DNA of 64,000 bases from Marinobacterium lacunae (GCF_000705555.1 NZ_JMQN01000015.1:310001-374000), one strand, 5' to 3'. Positions 35,323-43,951 are shown, numbered from the stretch's first letter. Program-made: numbers and translations. Notes: generated from the letters alone by a model not told the origin.

Positions 35323-36311
35323 GGCGAGCAAACACCAGAATACTGATCGTCGATGATGAGCCGACCAACCTGAAAGTGTTGCGTCAGGTGTTCCACGACG
35401 AACCCTATCGACTCTCGTTTGCACGCAGCGGTGAAGAGGCGCTGGCGCTCATCGAGCAGGAGGTCCCCGATCTTGTGCTGCTTGATGTCATGATGCCGGG
35501 CATGACCGGCTATGAAGTCTGTCAGGTGCTCAACGAGCGCTACCCCAGCTCACCCATACCGGTGATTCTGGTGACGGCGCTTCAGGACACGGTCGATGAA
35601 GTGAGGGGCTTCGAGTTGGGGGCGGTCGATTACATCACCAAGCCCTTTGCCCCTGCGATTATCAAGGTGCGCGTCAGAAATCAGCTCTCGCTGGTGCGGG
35701 CAGAGGAGTTACGCCGCACACAGGTGGAGTTGATCGAGCGGCTGGGTCAGGCGGCGGAGTACAAGGATAACGAGACCGGCAAGCATGTGATCCGCATGAG
35801 CCGCTACTCCAGCATACTGGCGCGCGCCTACGGCTTTTGCGACGAGGCCGCGCAGGATCTGGAGCTGGCCGCACCGATGCATGACATCGGCAAGATCGGC
35901 ATACCGGATTCGATTCTGCTCAAGCCCGGTCGGTTGACCGAGGACGAGTTCGAACAGATGAAGCAGCATCCGCTGATCGGTACCGAAATACTCGGCCAGT
36001 CAGACTCCGAGCTGATCAAGCTGGCGCGCAGTATCGCCCTGACCCATCATGAAAAGTGGGATGGCACCGGCTACCCGCATGGGCTGGCCGGTGAAGAGAT
36101 TCCCATTGAGGGGCGCATAGTTGCACTGGCGGATGTATTCGATGCCCTGACCAGTAAGCGCCCCTACAAGGACGCCTGGAGTGTTTCCGATGCGATGGGG
36201 CTGATCCGGGAACAGAGCGGGCGGCACTTTGATCCGGCGCTGGTCACGTTGATCGAGCAGGAGATGACCGCGATTCTCGAGGTCAAGGCGCGCTGGGCCG
36301 AGGACGACTAG
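35319..36311 (+). CDS. Response regulator with HD-GYP phosphodiesterase domain (RpfG-type)
   Basis: 330-aa cytosolic protein. Receiver domain (about residues 8-120) has the phospho-acceptor in V-L-L-D-V-M-M-P (about 55) and the conserved I-T-K-P-F. The output domain contains H-D-I-G-K-I-G near 188 and the diagnostic H-H-E-K-W-D-G-T-G-Y-P near 246, so it probably degrades cyclic di-GMP. GTG 35319 overlaps the stop of the hybrid kinase by 4 bases, indicating coupled translation and partnership in one phosphorelay. Output target of the lowered c-di-GMP is unknown. Confidence 0.93.
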   Translation: MRRANTRILIVDDEPTNLKVLRQVFHDEPYRLSFARSGEEALALIEQEVPDLVLLDVMMPGMTGYEVCQVLNERYPSSPIPVILVTALQDTVDEVRGFELGAVDYITKPFAPAIIKVRVRNQLSLVRAEELRRTQVELIERLGQAAEYKDNETGKHVIRMSRYSSILARAYGFCDEAAQDLELAAPMHDIGKIGIPDSILLKPGRLTEDEFEQMKQHPLIGTEILGQSDSELIKLARSIALTHHEKWDGTGYPHGLAGEEIPIEGRIVALADVFDALTSKRPYKDAWSVSDAMGLIREQSGRHFDPALVTLIEQEMTAILEVKARWAEDD

Positions 36312-36427
36312 CCCCAGCGTGTACCTGCAAAGGTTGCCATCAGGCGGCGAGGCTGTAAGGATGCCCGCCATTGTCCGACTAAACAGGCAGGAAAGCCCCG
36401 TACACCCACTTCTCACGAGGTAGCGTC

Positions 36428-37294
36428 ATGTCCTACAAGAAACTGACCCCCGAAGAGCAGCATGTGATCCTGCACAAGGGGACCGAGCGCCCCTTTACTG
36501 GCAAATATGATGATTTTTTCGAGACCGGTGTCTACACCTGCAAGCAGTGTGGTGCGCCGCTATATCGCTCCGAGGACAAGTTTCCGTCCCACTGCGGCTG
36601 GCCCAGCTTCGATGATGAGATAGAGGGCGCGATCCGCCGCGAGGTGGATGCCGATGGACGCCGCACCGAGATCCTGTGCGCGAACTGCGGTGGTCATCTC
36701 GGTCATGTGTTCGAGGGCGAGATGCTGACGGCGAAGAATGTGCGCCACTGCGTCAACTCCATCTCCATGGACTTTGTCAGTGCCGAAGACAGGGCACAGC
36801 AAAAGGGCGGCGAACTGAAAAAAGCCTACTTTGCCGGCGGCTGCTTCTGGGGAGTCGAACACCTGTTGCAGCAGGTGCCGGGTGTGGTTGCCGTGGTGTC
36901 CGGTTATATGGGCGGCCATGTAGACAACCCCAGTTATCAGCAGGTGTGCGGCAAAACCACCGGACATCTGGAAACCGTCGAGGTGCTGTACGACCCCGCG
37001 AAGGTGGATTTCGAGACGCTGGCCAAGCTGTTCTTCGAGATCCACGACCCGACACAGGATAATGGCCAGGGGCCGGACCTCGGCCCCCAGTATGCATCGG
37101 CGGTGTTCGTCAATGACGACCAGGAGCGCGGTATCGTCGACAGTCTGATCGCACAGCTGGAGAACAAGGGGCACGACGTTGTCACCCGCGTGCTGCCGAT
37201 GCAGCCGTTCTGGCGCGCCGAGGAATACCACCAGGACTACTACGTCAAAACCGGCAAGACGCCTTACTGCCACCGTTATCAGAAACGGTTCTAA
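36428..37294 (+). CDS. Bifunctional methionine sulfoxide reductase, MsrB-MsrA fusion
   Basis: 288 aa. The N-terminal MsrB domain (about 1-125) has two zinc-binding pairs (C-K-Q-C, C-A-N-C) and the catalytic cysteine in R-H-C-V-N-S-I. The C-terminal MsrA domain (about 133-288) begins with G-G-C-F-W-G (catalytic Cys near 139) and includes H-D-P-T-Q and Q-Y-A-S-A. The two activities repair both diastereomers of methionine sulfoxide, probably in the cytosol since there is no signal peptide. The order is B then A, not the commoner A then B. The stop codon shares one base with the ATG of arfB (TAATG). Confidence 0.94.
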   Translation: MSYKKLTPEEQHVILHKGTERPFTGKYDDFFETGVYTCKQCGAPLYRSEDKFPSHCGWPSFDDEIEGAIRREVDADGRRTEILCANCGGHLGHVFEGEMLTAKNVRHCVNSISMDFVSAEDRAQQKGGELKKAYFAGGCFWGVEHLLQQVPGVVAVVSGYMGGHVDNPSYQQVCGKTTGHLETVEVLYDPAKVDFETLAKLFFEIHDPTQDNGQGPDLGPQYASAVFVNDDQERGIVDSLIAQLENKGHDVVTRVLPMQPFWRAEEYHQDYYVKTGKTPYCHRYQKRF

Positions 37295-37710
37295 TGCTGA
37301 GAATCTCCAACACAGTAGTACTGGACGACGCCGAGATCGAGCTGACCGCCATACGTGCGCAGGGCGCGGGCGGTCAGAACGTGAACAAGGTCTCCAGCGC
37401 CATCCATCTGCGTTTCGATATTCGTGCCTCCTCTCTGCCCGAGTTCTACAAGGAGCGGTTGCTGGCGCTGTCGGATCAGCGCATCACGCAGGAGGGTGTC
37501 GTGGTGATCAAGGCGCAGCAGTTCCGCACACAGGAGAAGAACCGGGCCGATGCCCTTGAGCGCCTGTGTGAGCTGATCCAGAGTGTTGCCAGGGTGCAAA
37601 AGGCACGGCGCGAAACAAAACCCACCCGCAGTTCGCAGAAAAAGCGCATGGATAAGAAAAACCAGCGCGGTCAAACCAAGTCCATGCGTGGCAAAGTGCG
37701 CGACTTCTGA
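37294..37710 (+). CDS. arfB: Alternative ribosome-rescue factor, peptidyl-tRNA hydrolase ArfB (YaeJ)
   Basis: 138-aa release-factor-like protein. [10 protein letters not shown] (GGQ near residue 29) is the catalytic hydrolase motif and a long basic C-terminal tail (about 105-138, rich in Lys, Arg and Gln) is the part that enters the empty mRNA channel of stalled ribosomes. It releases nascent chains from non-stop complexes. Translationally coupled to the methionine sulfoxide reductase, hinting at joint expression under oxidative damage. The gene ends 18 bases before the convergent DeoR gene. Confidence 0.94.
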   Translation: MLRISNTVVLDDAEIELTAIRAQGAGGQNVNKVSSAIHLRFDIRASSLPEFYKERLLALSDQRITQEGVVVIKAQQFRTQEKNRADALERLCELIQSVARVQKARRETKPTRSSQKKRMDKKNQRGQTKSMRGKVRDF

Positions 37711-37728
37711 CGCTGTTTTCGGGTCTGC

Positions 37729-38478
37729 TCAGCACAGCGTATTCCGACCGCTTGCCTTGAGTCCTGCGTGCAGCCTTGGCGGTAGTGGGGTGTCGCTGAC
37801 CACCAGATCGTACTGCTCAAGCCTGCCTGCACTGCACGGCGCATGGGTGCCGAACTTGCTGCTGTCGATCAGCAGAATGTGAAAGCGGCTCTGCTCCAGC
37901 ATTGCCTCCCGCGCCATCACCTCATCGTCGTTGTAATCGTAAAGCCGTCCGCCGTCGTCCATGGCTCCGACTGAGGTGATGGCAATATCCGCCTGATAGC
38001 GCTGAAAGAAGCGCAGAGCATCACCGCCGATCACATCCTGATCCCGTTGCCGTACCCGCCCGCCGGCGATGGTCAGTGCGCAATCCGGGTGCCCGCACAG
38101 CAAGCGCGCCGCATGCAGATTATTGGTCAGAATCTGCAGCCCCTTCAGTGCGCCGAGTTGGGCCGACAGTTCGGCAACTGTCGAGCCGGTGCCGAGAAAT
38201 AGCGTCTGATAGCCGTTAAGCCACTGTGCACAAAGGCTGCCGATCCGTCGCTTGCCACCGGCGTTGCGAATGCGACGCTGGTCATAGCTGATGTTCTCCC
38301 GGTGAGGGAAGGGCAGGACTTCGCCGTGATTGCGCAGGATCAGCCCCTGTTGAGCCAACACCCGTACGTCGGTGCGGATGGTCTGCACGGATACGTTGAA
38401 ATGGGTCGCCAGCTGTTGCAGCTCGATCCGACCGCGTGTGTTGACCAGCTCGGTGATCTGCTGTCTTCGTTTATGCAT
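37729..38478 (-). CDS. DeoR/GlpR-family transcriptional regulator
   Basis: 249 aa. ATG 38478 begins M-H-K-R-R-Q-Q-I; upstream in-frame codons are not family-like. The N-terminal helix-turn-helix (about 20-55, L-A-T-H-F-N-V-S-V-Q-T-I-R-T-D) is followed by a DeoRC sugar-phosphate-sensing domain with the typical G-S-T-V-A-E-L (about 119). DeoR proteins usually respond to phosphorylated metabolites. Divergent from the transporter/phosphatase operon, with four near-repeats of GAA(A)G-T/C-GC in between, so it is the likely local repressor of that operon. Confidence 0.9.
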   Translation of the reverse strand: MHKRRQQITELVNTRGRIELQQLATHFNVSVQTIRTDVRVLAQQGLILRNHGEVLPFPHRENISYDQRRIRNAGGKRRIGSLCAQWLNGYQTLFLGTGSTVAELSAQLGALKGLQILTNNLHAARLLCGHPDCALTIAGGRVRQRDQDVIGGDALRFFQRYQADIAITSVGAMDDGGRLYDYNDDEVMAREAMLEQSRFHILLIDSSKFGTHAPCSAGRLEQYDLVVSDTPLPPRLHAGLKASGRNTLC

Positions 38479-38488
38479 CGATGACACC

Positions 38489-38552
38489 TTGAAGTGCGAT
38501 GGAAACCGTTGAAGTGCCCAAACGAAAGTGCAGGGCATCAAAACGAAAGCGC
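38489..38552. promoter_or_regulatory. Repeated operator-like elements between DeoR gene and transporter operon
   Basis: TTGAAGTGC occurs at 38489-38497 and 38509-38517, exactly 20 bp apart; AACGAAAGTGC at 38521-38531 and AACGAAAGCGC at 38542-38552, 21 bp apart. All share a GAA(A)G-T/C-GC core. Helically phased direct repeats in a divergent promoter next to a DeoR gene are probable binding sites, as several DeoR proteins bind multiple tandem repeats. Confidence 0.55.
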
Positions 38553-38574
38553 ACTGTCATTCTGGTGTAAGGAG

Positions 38575-38618
38575 ATGACATTACCTTTGCAGATACGAAA
38601 TCACGGAGGTAATGACAT
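38575..38618 (+). promoter_or_regulatory. Hairpin able to sequester ribosome binding site and start codon of the binding-protein gene
   Basis: CATTACCT (38579-38586) pairs perfectly with AGGTAATG (38607-38614); after one A-A mismatch three more pairs form (38575-38577 with 38616-38618). The right arm contains most of the GGAGGT ribosome binding site (38605-38610) and reaches the ATG at 38617. Loop of 20 bases. It could instead be read as a DNA dyad operator. Confidence 0.5.
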
Positions 38619-39597
38619 GCCCATGAAAAAGCTCCTGACACTGGCCGGTGTTGCCGGCCTTTCCTTGCCGATGCTGGCTCTGGCCGATGAAAAACTGGTG
38701 CTCTATACCAGCCAGCCCAATACCGATGCCCAAGCCACGGTCGACGCGTTCACTCAGGCCTACCCGGATATCGAGGTGGAGTGGGTGCGCGATGGCACCA
38801 CCAAGCTGATGACGCGCTTGCGCGCCGAGCTTGAGAGCGGCGTATCCCGTGCCGATCTTCTGCTGATCGCCGATACCGTCACCATGGAATCGCTCAAGCA
38901 GGAGGGGCAGCTTCAGCCCTACCTGAGCCCGGAGCGCAGCCACTACGACAAGACACTGTACGAGCCTCAGGGCTATTACTATGGCACCAAGCTGATCACC
39001 ACCGGCATTGTGCGCCACGTTAACGCCAGTGAGCATCCCAAGAGCTGGGCGGATCTGGCCGCTACCCAGTACAAGGGGCAGGTGGCGATGCCTAGCCCGC
39101 TGTACTCCGGTGCGGCGCTGATCCATCTTGAAACGCTGACCTCCAACCCTGATCTGGGCTGGGCGTACTACCAGTCGCTGGCCGACAACCAGACGCAGGC
39201 GCAGGGCGGGAACGGTGGCGTACTCAAAGCGGTCGCCTCCGGTAACAAACCCTACGGTGCCATTGTCGATTTCCTCGCGATCCGCGAAGCGCGCAAAGGC
39301 TCACCCATTGAGTTTGTCTTCCCGAAAGAGGGTGGCAGCATGGTGACCGAGCCTGTGGCGATCATGAAGGACGCCAAGAATGTCGATGCCGCGCACACGT
39401 TCGTCGACTTCGTGCTCTCCAAACAGGGGCAGGAGTTGGTGCGCAGTCAGGGTTATCTGCCGGCCAGCGATCAGGTTGCGCCGCCCGAAGGCTTCCCGCC
39501 GCGCAGCGAAATCCGTCTGATGGCGTTCGATGCGGCTGATGCGCTGAAAAATGCCGACGCCAACAAGACGCGCTTTAGTGAACTCTTCGGCGGTTGA
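38617..39597 (+). CDS. Periplasmic solute-binding protein of ferric/organophosphate-type ABC importer
   Basis: 326 aa with a Sec signal peptide ending about A-L-A-D at residue 23. The mature start K-L-V-L-Y-T-S-Q-P-N and the overall layout match the family that holds iron(III)-binding proteins, AfuA sugar-phosphate binders and PhnS-type 2-aminoethylphosphonate binders. The paired C-terminal tyrosines typical of ferric-binding proteins are not evident, which argues against iron. ATG 38617 has GGAGGT six bases upstream. First gene of the six-gene operon. Confidence 0.9.
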   Translation: MPMKKLLTLAGVAGLSLPMLALADEKLVLYTSQPNTDAQATVDAFTQAYPDIEVEWVRDGTTKLMTRLRAELESGVSRADLLLIADTVTMESLKQEGQLQPYLSPERSHYDKTLYEPQGYYYGTKLITTGIVRHVNASEHPKSWADLAATQYKGQVAMPSPLYSGAALIHLETLTSNPDLGWAYYQSLADNQTQAQGGNGGVLKAVASGNKPYGAIVDFLAIREARKGSPIEFVFPKEGGSMVTEPVAIMKDAKNVDAAHTFVDFVLSKQGQELVRSQGYLPASDQVAPPEGFPPRSEIRLMAFDAADALKNADANKTRFSELFGG

Positions 39598-39599
39598 TA

Positions 39600-41303
39600 A
39601 TGAGTGTACGCGCACTACCGGGGGACCAGCCGCGATGGCTGGTTACCCTGATCCTGACGCTGATTGTTCTGCTGAGCCTGACACCCAGTGTGCGGTTGCT
39701 GTTGGAGGCGATCAGCCATCTTGAACTGGGCAGCGAATCACCGCTGGCGAGGGTGCTGCGCGACGGCGCTACCTGGCAGGCGCTGTTCAACAGCTTTTAC
39801 ACCTCGTCACTGGCAACGCTGATCGCGCTGTTTCTGGGTTCGTTATTTGCCTGTGCGCTGTCGCTCACTAATGTACGCGGGCGGCAGTGGCTGGTGTTCT
39901 GCTTCATGCTACCGATGATGATCCCGCCTCAAGTGACGGCACTGAGCTGGTTGCAGCTGTTCGGACCGAGCAGTCCGCTGCTTAACTCTTTGGGGCTGGC
40001 GCCCGCGCTGGGCTCGCCTCAGCCGCTCTATTCCGCTGAGGGGATCGCACTGCTGATGGGGATTCAGCATGCACCGCTGGTGTTCCTGACCCTGCGCAGC
40101 AGCCTGATCAATCTGCCCGCCGAGCTGATCGAGGCGGCGCGCATCAGTGGCGCCGGTCAGCGTCAGGTCTGGTGTCAGGTGATACTGCCGCTGTGTCGCA
40201 GCGGACTGATCGCTGCGTCGGCCATTGCATTCGTCTCGGCGCTGGGCAACTTCGGCATTCCGGCGATGTTGGGTATCCCCGCCTCGTACTACGTGCTGCC
40301 GACACTGATCTATCAACATATGGCGGGCTTCGGTCAGAGCGTGCTCAGCGAGGTGGCCGTGCTGTCGATGCTGATCGGTGTGCTGGCGCTGGCGGGCGTA
40401 CTGTTGCAGCAGCACTTCTCGCGCCGGGCCCGTTACGAGCTGGTCGGCCACTCCGGCCGGGCCCAGGCCTTTGTGCTGCGGCCCGTGCATCGCCGGTTAC
40501 TTCAAACATCACTGTGGGCGGTGCTGGCACTGATTTTGGTGGCACCGTTGCTGGCGCTGATGGTGAGTTCACTGGTCCCGGCGCTGGGTGTGTCGTTGAG
40601 TGCCGAGACGCTGAGCTTTGATGCATATGTAGAGATGCTCTCCCGTCAGGGTGTGACCGCACGGGCGTTCAGCAACAGTCTGTGGCTGGCCGGCAGCGCT
40701 GCACTCTGTCTGATGCTGTTGAGCCTGCCGCTGGCCTGGCTACTGCAACGCATGTCTGGCGCCATGCAGACGGCGGTTAACAGTCTGGTGGAGATACCCT
40801 ATGCGATTCCGGGTGTGGTGCTGGCGATCGCCTGCATTCTGCTGTTCGCGCGACCCTTGCCGATTATCGAGGTCAGCCTGTACGGCTCGCTGGGCATCAT
40901 ATTCATCGCGTATCTGGCCAGGTTCATGAGCATCGCCTTGAAGCCGGTAATGGCCAGTGCCGGGCAGCTGGACCGCTCGCTGGAGGAGGCGGCGCAGCTC
41001 GCAGGCGCAGGCCCCCTACGCCGACTGGGGCAGATCGTGCTGCCGCTGGTGGCACCCGCGCTGTTTGCTGGCGGCCTGCTGGTGTTCTTGACCGCTGTAA
41101 ATGAATTGACTGTCTCGGCGCTGCTTTGGAGTGCCGGTAACGAGACGCTGGGCGTGCTGGTGTTCAACCTGGATGAGGGCGGCGACAGCGTGCTCGCCGC
41201 CGCGGTTTCGGTGGTGATCGTAACGATGGTGGTTGCCCTGATGCTGTTGCTCAGTCTGGTCGGGCGTTGGCTACCCAAAGGAGTGATACCTTGGCGCACC
41301 TGA
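39600..41303 (+). CDS. ABC transporter permease with two fused membrane domains
   Basis: 567-aa inner-membrane protein with about 12 hydrophobic segments in two halves, each with an EAA-type coupling loop: E-A-A-R-I-S-G-A-G near residue 180 and E-E-A-A-Q-L-A-G-A-G near 462. Such fused permeases occur in the FbpB/AfuB/PhnV-type iron-phosphonate-sugar phosphate importers. ATG 39600 comes two bases after the binding-protein stop. The 3' end overlaps the ATPase gene by 13 bases. Confidence 0.92.
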   Translation: MSVRALPGDQPRWLVTLILTLIVLLSLTPSVRLLLEAISHLELGSESPLARVLRDGATWQALFNSFYTSSLATLIALFLGSLFACALSLTNVRGRQWLVFCFMLPMMIPPQVTALSWLQLFGPSSPLLNSLGLAPALGSPQPLYSAEGIALLMGIQHAPLVFLTLRSSLINLPAELIEAARISGAGQRQVWCQVILPLCRSGLIAASAIAFVSALGNFGIPAMLGIPASYYVLPTLIYQHMAGFGQSVLSEVAVLSMLIGVLALAGVLLQQHFSRRARYELVGHSGRAQAFVLRPVHRRLLQTSLWAVLALILVAPLLALMVSSLVPALGVSLSAETLSFDAYVEMLSRQGVTARAFSNSLWLAGSAALCLMLLSLPLAWLLQRMSGAMQTAVNSLVEIPYAIPGVVLAIACILLFARPLPIIEVSLYGSLGIIFIAYLARFMSIALKPVMASAGQLDRSLEEAAQLAGAGPLRRLGQIVLPLVAPALFAGGLLVFLTAVNELTVSALLWSAGNETLGVLVFNLDEGGDSVLAAAVSVVIVTMVVALMLLLSLVGRWLPKGVIPWRT

Positions 41304-42322
41304 TTCTTGAAAATGTCTGTAAACGCTTCGATGACCAACCGGCAGTGGAAGGTCTTGACCTGAATATCGAGCCCGGTGAGTTCGTGGCTCTGCTTGGGCC
41401 CAGTGGCTGTGGCAAAACCACCGTGCTGAGAATGCTGGCCGGTTTTGAAGCCCTCTCGGCCGGTTGTATCCGTCTGGGGGACAAGGTGCTGGCTGATGAC
41501 CATGTTCACCTGCCGCCGGAACAACGCCAGATGGGTATGGTGTTTCAGTCCTATGCGCTCTGGCCACACATGAGCGTGGCGGAAAACGTGGGCTATCCGC
41601 TGAAGATGCAGAAGCTTCGCGAAGCGCAGCGCAAACAGCGTGTTGGCGAAGCGCTTGAGGCGGTACAGCTGAGCCATCTGGCTGACCGGGCACCGCGGGA
41701 TCTCAGCGGCGGACAGCGCCAGCGTGTTGCGCTGGCACGCTGTCTGGTCACCGAACCGGATGTGGTCCTGCTTGATGAGCCGCTGGCCAATCTGGACCGC
41801 CATCTGCGCGCCTCCATGGAAGAAGCGTTTCGCGAGTTTCATCGTCGCACCGGCGCCACGCTGATCTATGTCACGCACGATCAGGCCGAAGCGATGTCGC
41901 TGGCCAGCCGTATCGCGGTGATGAACCGTGGCAGGCTGGAGCAATGGAGTACGCCGCAGGCGCTGTACGACTACCCGCGCAGCGAGTGGGTTGCAGGGTT
42001 CATCGGGCAGGGTGGTGTCGCGCCGGTGCAGGGCGTGTCCGCCGGATGCGAGGTAGGCGGCGAGTCGCTCTCGCGGGGATTATCAATGACCGGTAGCGGT
42101 GCCGCCACACCGGTGCTGATCCGCCCTCAGGATGTGCAGGTGGTGGATCATGGCGTACCCGCGTCGGTGGCAGAGTCGATCTACCGTGGCGAGCGTTATG
42201 AGCTCAAGCTGCTGCTGGAGAGCGGTGCACAGTTGATGGCCTATCATAACCGACCGTTGGCGCCGGGACAGCGCACAGCGATTCAGGTTACCCGCGGCTG
42301 GGCGCTGGAGGCGAGCCGGTGA
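41291..42322 (+). CDS. ABC transporter ATP-binding protein (FbpC/PotA-type)
   Basis: 343 aa. Walker A G-P-S-G-C-G-K-T-T (about residue 36), signature L-S-G-G-Q-R-Q-R (about 137), Walker B V-V-L-L-D-E-P-L-A-N (about 156) and switch H-D-Q-A-E-A are all intact. A C-terminal TOBE-like regulatory domain (about 245-343) is present. Start is TTG 41291, with AGGAG eight bases upstream, inside the end of the permease gene. It ends by overlapping the metallo-hydrolase start by 4 bases. Confidence 0.92.
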   Translation: MAHLILENVCKRFDDQPAVEGLDLNIEPGEFVALLGPSGCGKTTVLRMLAGFEALSAGCIRLGDKVLADDHVHLPPEQRQMGMVFQSYALWPHMSVAENVGYPLKMQKLREAQRKQRVGEALEAVQLSHLADRAPRDLSGGQRQRVALARCLVTEPDVVLLDEPLANLDRHLRASMEEAFREFHRRTGATLIYVTHDQAEAMSLASRIAVMNRGRLEQWSTPQALYDYPRSEWVAGFIGQGGVAPVQGVSAGCEVGGESLSRGLSMTGSGAATPVLIRPQDVQVVDHGVPASVAESIYRGERYELKLLLESGAQLMAYHNRPLAPGQRTAIQVTRGWALEASR

Positions 42323-43371
42323 GCCAGCTGCAGATCCTCAGTGGACTGGGCGACAAGGCTCCGGCGGCGATGCTGCTGGATACGCCGGACGCCCGCCTGC
42401 TGATCGAGATGGGCGGGCCACTGGAACCGGGGTTGCCGCGAGGCTGGGATCTGCCCGCTGATCGTCCTGTTGATGCGGTGGTGATCAGTCACGACCACGT
42501 GGATCATATGGGGGCCGTTGACCTGCTGCCCGCGGGAATGCCGGTCTATGCGACCGAGCCGGTGGTGGCATCGTTGCCCCAACGGCTGGATCGGCGGTGC
42601 TTGCCGCTACAGGGGCAGATTGATCTTGCCGGTGTGACGCTGCGTTGTGGGCAGGCAGGACATTCGCTGGGTGGCGTCTGGCTGCATTTTGAGATTGGCG
42701 GTGGCGTTTTATACAGCGGTGATTTTTCGCTGGAGTCCACCCTGTTTCGGTTCGACCCGCCACCGTCTGCCGCCTTGGCACTGCTCGATGCCTCCTACGG
42801 TGTCTACGATCGCGCACAGGATGAGTGTCGCAAGGCCCTTGAGCGGTGCCTGAGCATGCCGACGCTGTTGCCGGTTCCAGCCTCGGGGCGGGCATTGGAG
42901 ATGGCGCTCTGGCTTGATGACCTCGGCATCAGCTGGGCCATGGATCAGCGCTGTGCCGAGCAGCTGGATCGCCTGCTGACGCTGCCCGATGGCTGCTTTC
43001 AGCCCGGTGCGCGATCACGCCTTGCCCGGTTGGCGGTATCCACCGATCTGGCCTCGGCGCAGGTCGTACTGGTGGGCAGCCCTGAAGGGATAGGGCCTGT
43101 GATCGAGCCATTGATCGCCCGCGGCGATCGCCAACTGATCTACACAGGCTACCTGCCGCCCAAGGCTAGGGGCGATGTGCAATCGGGCAGGGCACAGTGG
43201 CTGCGCTGGAATGTGCACCCGCGCGCGTCCGATCTTTGCTCTCTGGCCGAGGCGGTGAATGCCGGGCAGGTGGTGCCGCTATTCACCTCGCTCGAGGACG
43301 ACACTGCATGGCGTCGTATGCTCGGGCCGCGATTTTATCGACCGCGCGATGCGGTTATTGCATTGGACTGA
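42319..43371 (+). CDS. Beta-CASP-like metallo-beta-lactamase-fold hydrolase
   Basis: 350 aa. The metal-binding motif is S-H-D-H-V-D-H-M-G (about residue 58), followed by G-H-S-L-G-G (about 115), Y-S-G-D-F-S (about 135), and a central insertion with V-P-A-S-G-R-A-L-E-M-A-L, which resembles the beta-CASP domain of CPSF/RNase J/Int9-type nucleases. The C-terminal H-P-R-A-S-D replaces the usual S-x-H-A-D motif. It may hydrolyse a phosphodiester, possibly a nucleic acid or small diester; this is inference. GTG 42319 overlaps the ATPase stop by 4 bases. Confidence 0.83.
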   Translation: MSQLQILSGLGDKAPAAMLLDTPDARLLIEMGGPLEPGLPRGWDLPADRPVDAVVISHDHVDHMGAVDLLPAGMPVYATEPVVASLPQRLDRRCLPLQGQIDLAGVTLRCGQAGHSLGGVWLHFEIGGGVLYSGDFSLESTLFRFDPPPSAALALLDASYGVYDRAQDECRKALERCLSMPTLLPVPASGRALEMALWLDDLGISWAMDQRCAEQLDRLLTLPDGCFQPGARSRLARLAVSTDLASAQVVLVGSPEGIGPVIEPLIARGDRQLIYTGYLPPKARGDVQSGRAQWLRWNVHPRASDLCSLAEAVNAGQVVPLFTSLEDDTAWRRMLGPRFYRPRDAVIALD

Positions 43372-43381
43372 ACAGATAGTC

Positions 43382-43951
43382 ATGAGCGATTCGGATTTAA
43401 CACTGTTACGCCGCCCCTTTGTGTTTATGCGCCACGGGGAAACCCCGATGAACGCACAGGGCCTGATCTGTGGCGCGACCGATGTGCCACTGAGTACGTT
43501 AGGTGAAGCCCAGGCCAAAAGCGCTGAATGGCTTCAACGCAAGCAGTGGAGTCTGGTGGCCTGCAGTGGTCTGCGCAGGGCGCAGCACACCGCGCAGCTG
43601 GCACTGCCCAACCAGAGTGCACAGCCGTTTAACGGCTTGAACGAAAGGGACTGGGGGGCGCTGGAGCTCAGGCCTTTGGATGAACAGACACCCTATGAGG
43701 TGACACCGCCTGAGGGTGAGTCATGGCCGGCGTTCTGTCGGCGGGTGCTTGAGGCGATGAACCGCCTACTGGCGGGCCATGAATTGCCGCTGATTGTCGC
43801 GCACTCCGGTGTATACCGGGTGATCCGTGCATTGCAGACCGGCACGCCACATGGCCCACGCATAGCAAACGCCCAGCCAGTACTGATCGAACCGATCGCC
43901 GATGGCTGGACGATGAAAGAGATCAAGGAGAACTGGATTGAACAACGCTGA
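43382..43951 (+). CDS. Histidine phosphatase family protein (phosphoglycerate-mutase fold)
   Basis: 189 aa. The phospho-accepting histidine is in F-M-R-H-G-E-T (about residue 17), the second arginine in S-G-L-R-R-A-Q-H-T (about 64), and the second catalytic histidine in I-V-A-H-S-G-V (about 142). Related enzymes act on sugar phosphates, phosphorylated cofactors or small phosphoesters. ATG 43382 is 10 bases after the metallo-hydrolase stop; the ribosome binding site is weak. Its 3' end overlaps the HAD-type phosphatase by 14 bases. Substrate probably the one taken up by the adjoining transporter. Confidence 0.9.
   Translation: MSDSDLTLLRRPFVFMRHGETPMNAQGLICGATDVPLSTLGEAQAKSAEWLQRKQWSLVACSGLRRAQHTAQLALPNQSAQPFNGLNERDWGALELRPLDEQTPYEVTPPEGESWPAFCRRVLEAMNRLLAGHELPLIVAHSGVYRVIRALQTGTPHGPRIANAQPVLIEPIADGWTMKEIKENWIEQR

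Noticed and set aside
33781-35424. 547-codon open frame on the minus strand opposite the hybrid histidine kinase
   Set aside because: It is fully antisense to a strongly supported kinase gene, shows no domain character and reflects the high-GC codon structure of the plus strand.
38489-38552. CRISPR-like short repeats
   Set aside because: Only two plus two degenerate 9-11 bp copies without unique spacers of uniform size; better read as operator repeats.
40799-41944. 381-codon open frame on the minus strand opposite the permease and ATPase genes
   Set aside because: Antisense to two well-supported ABC transporter genes, rich in His, Gln and Arg with no family motif; a shadow frame.
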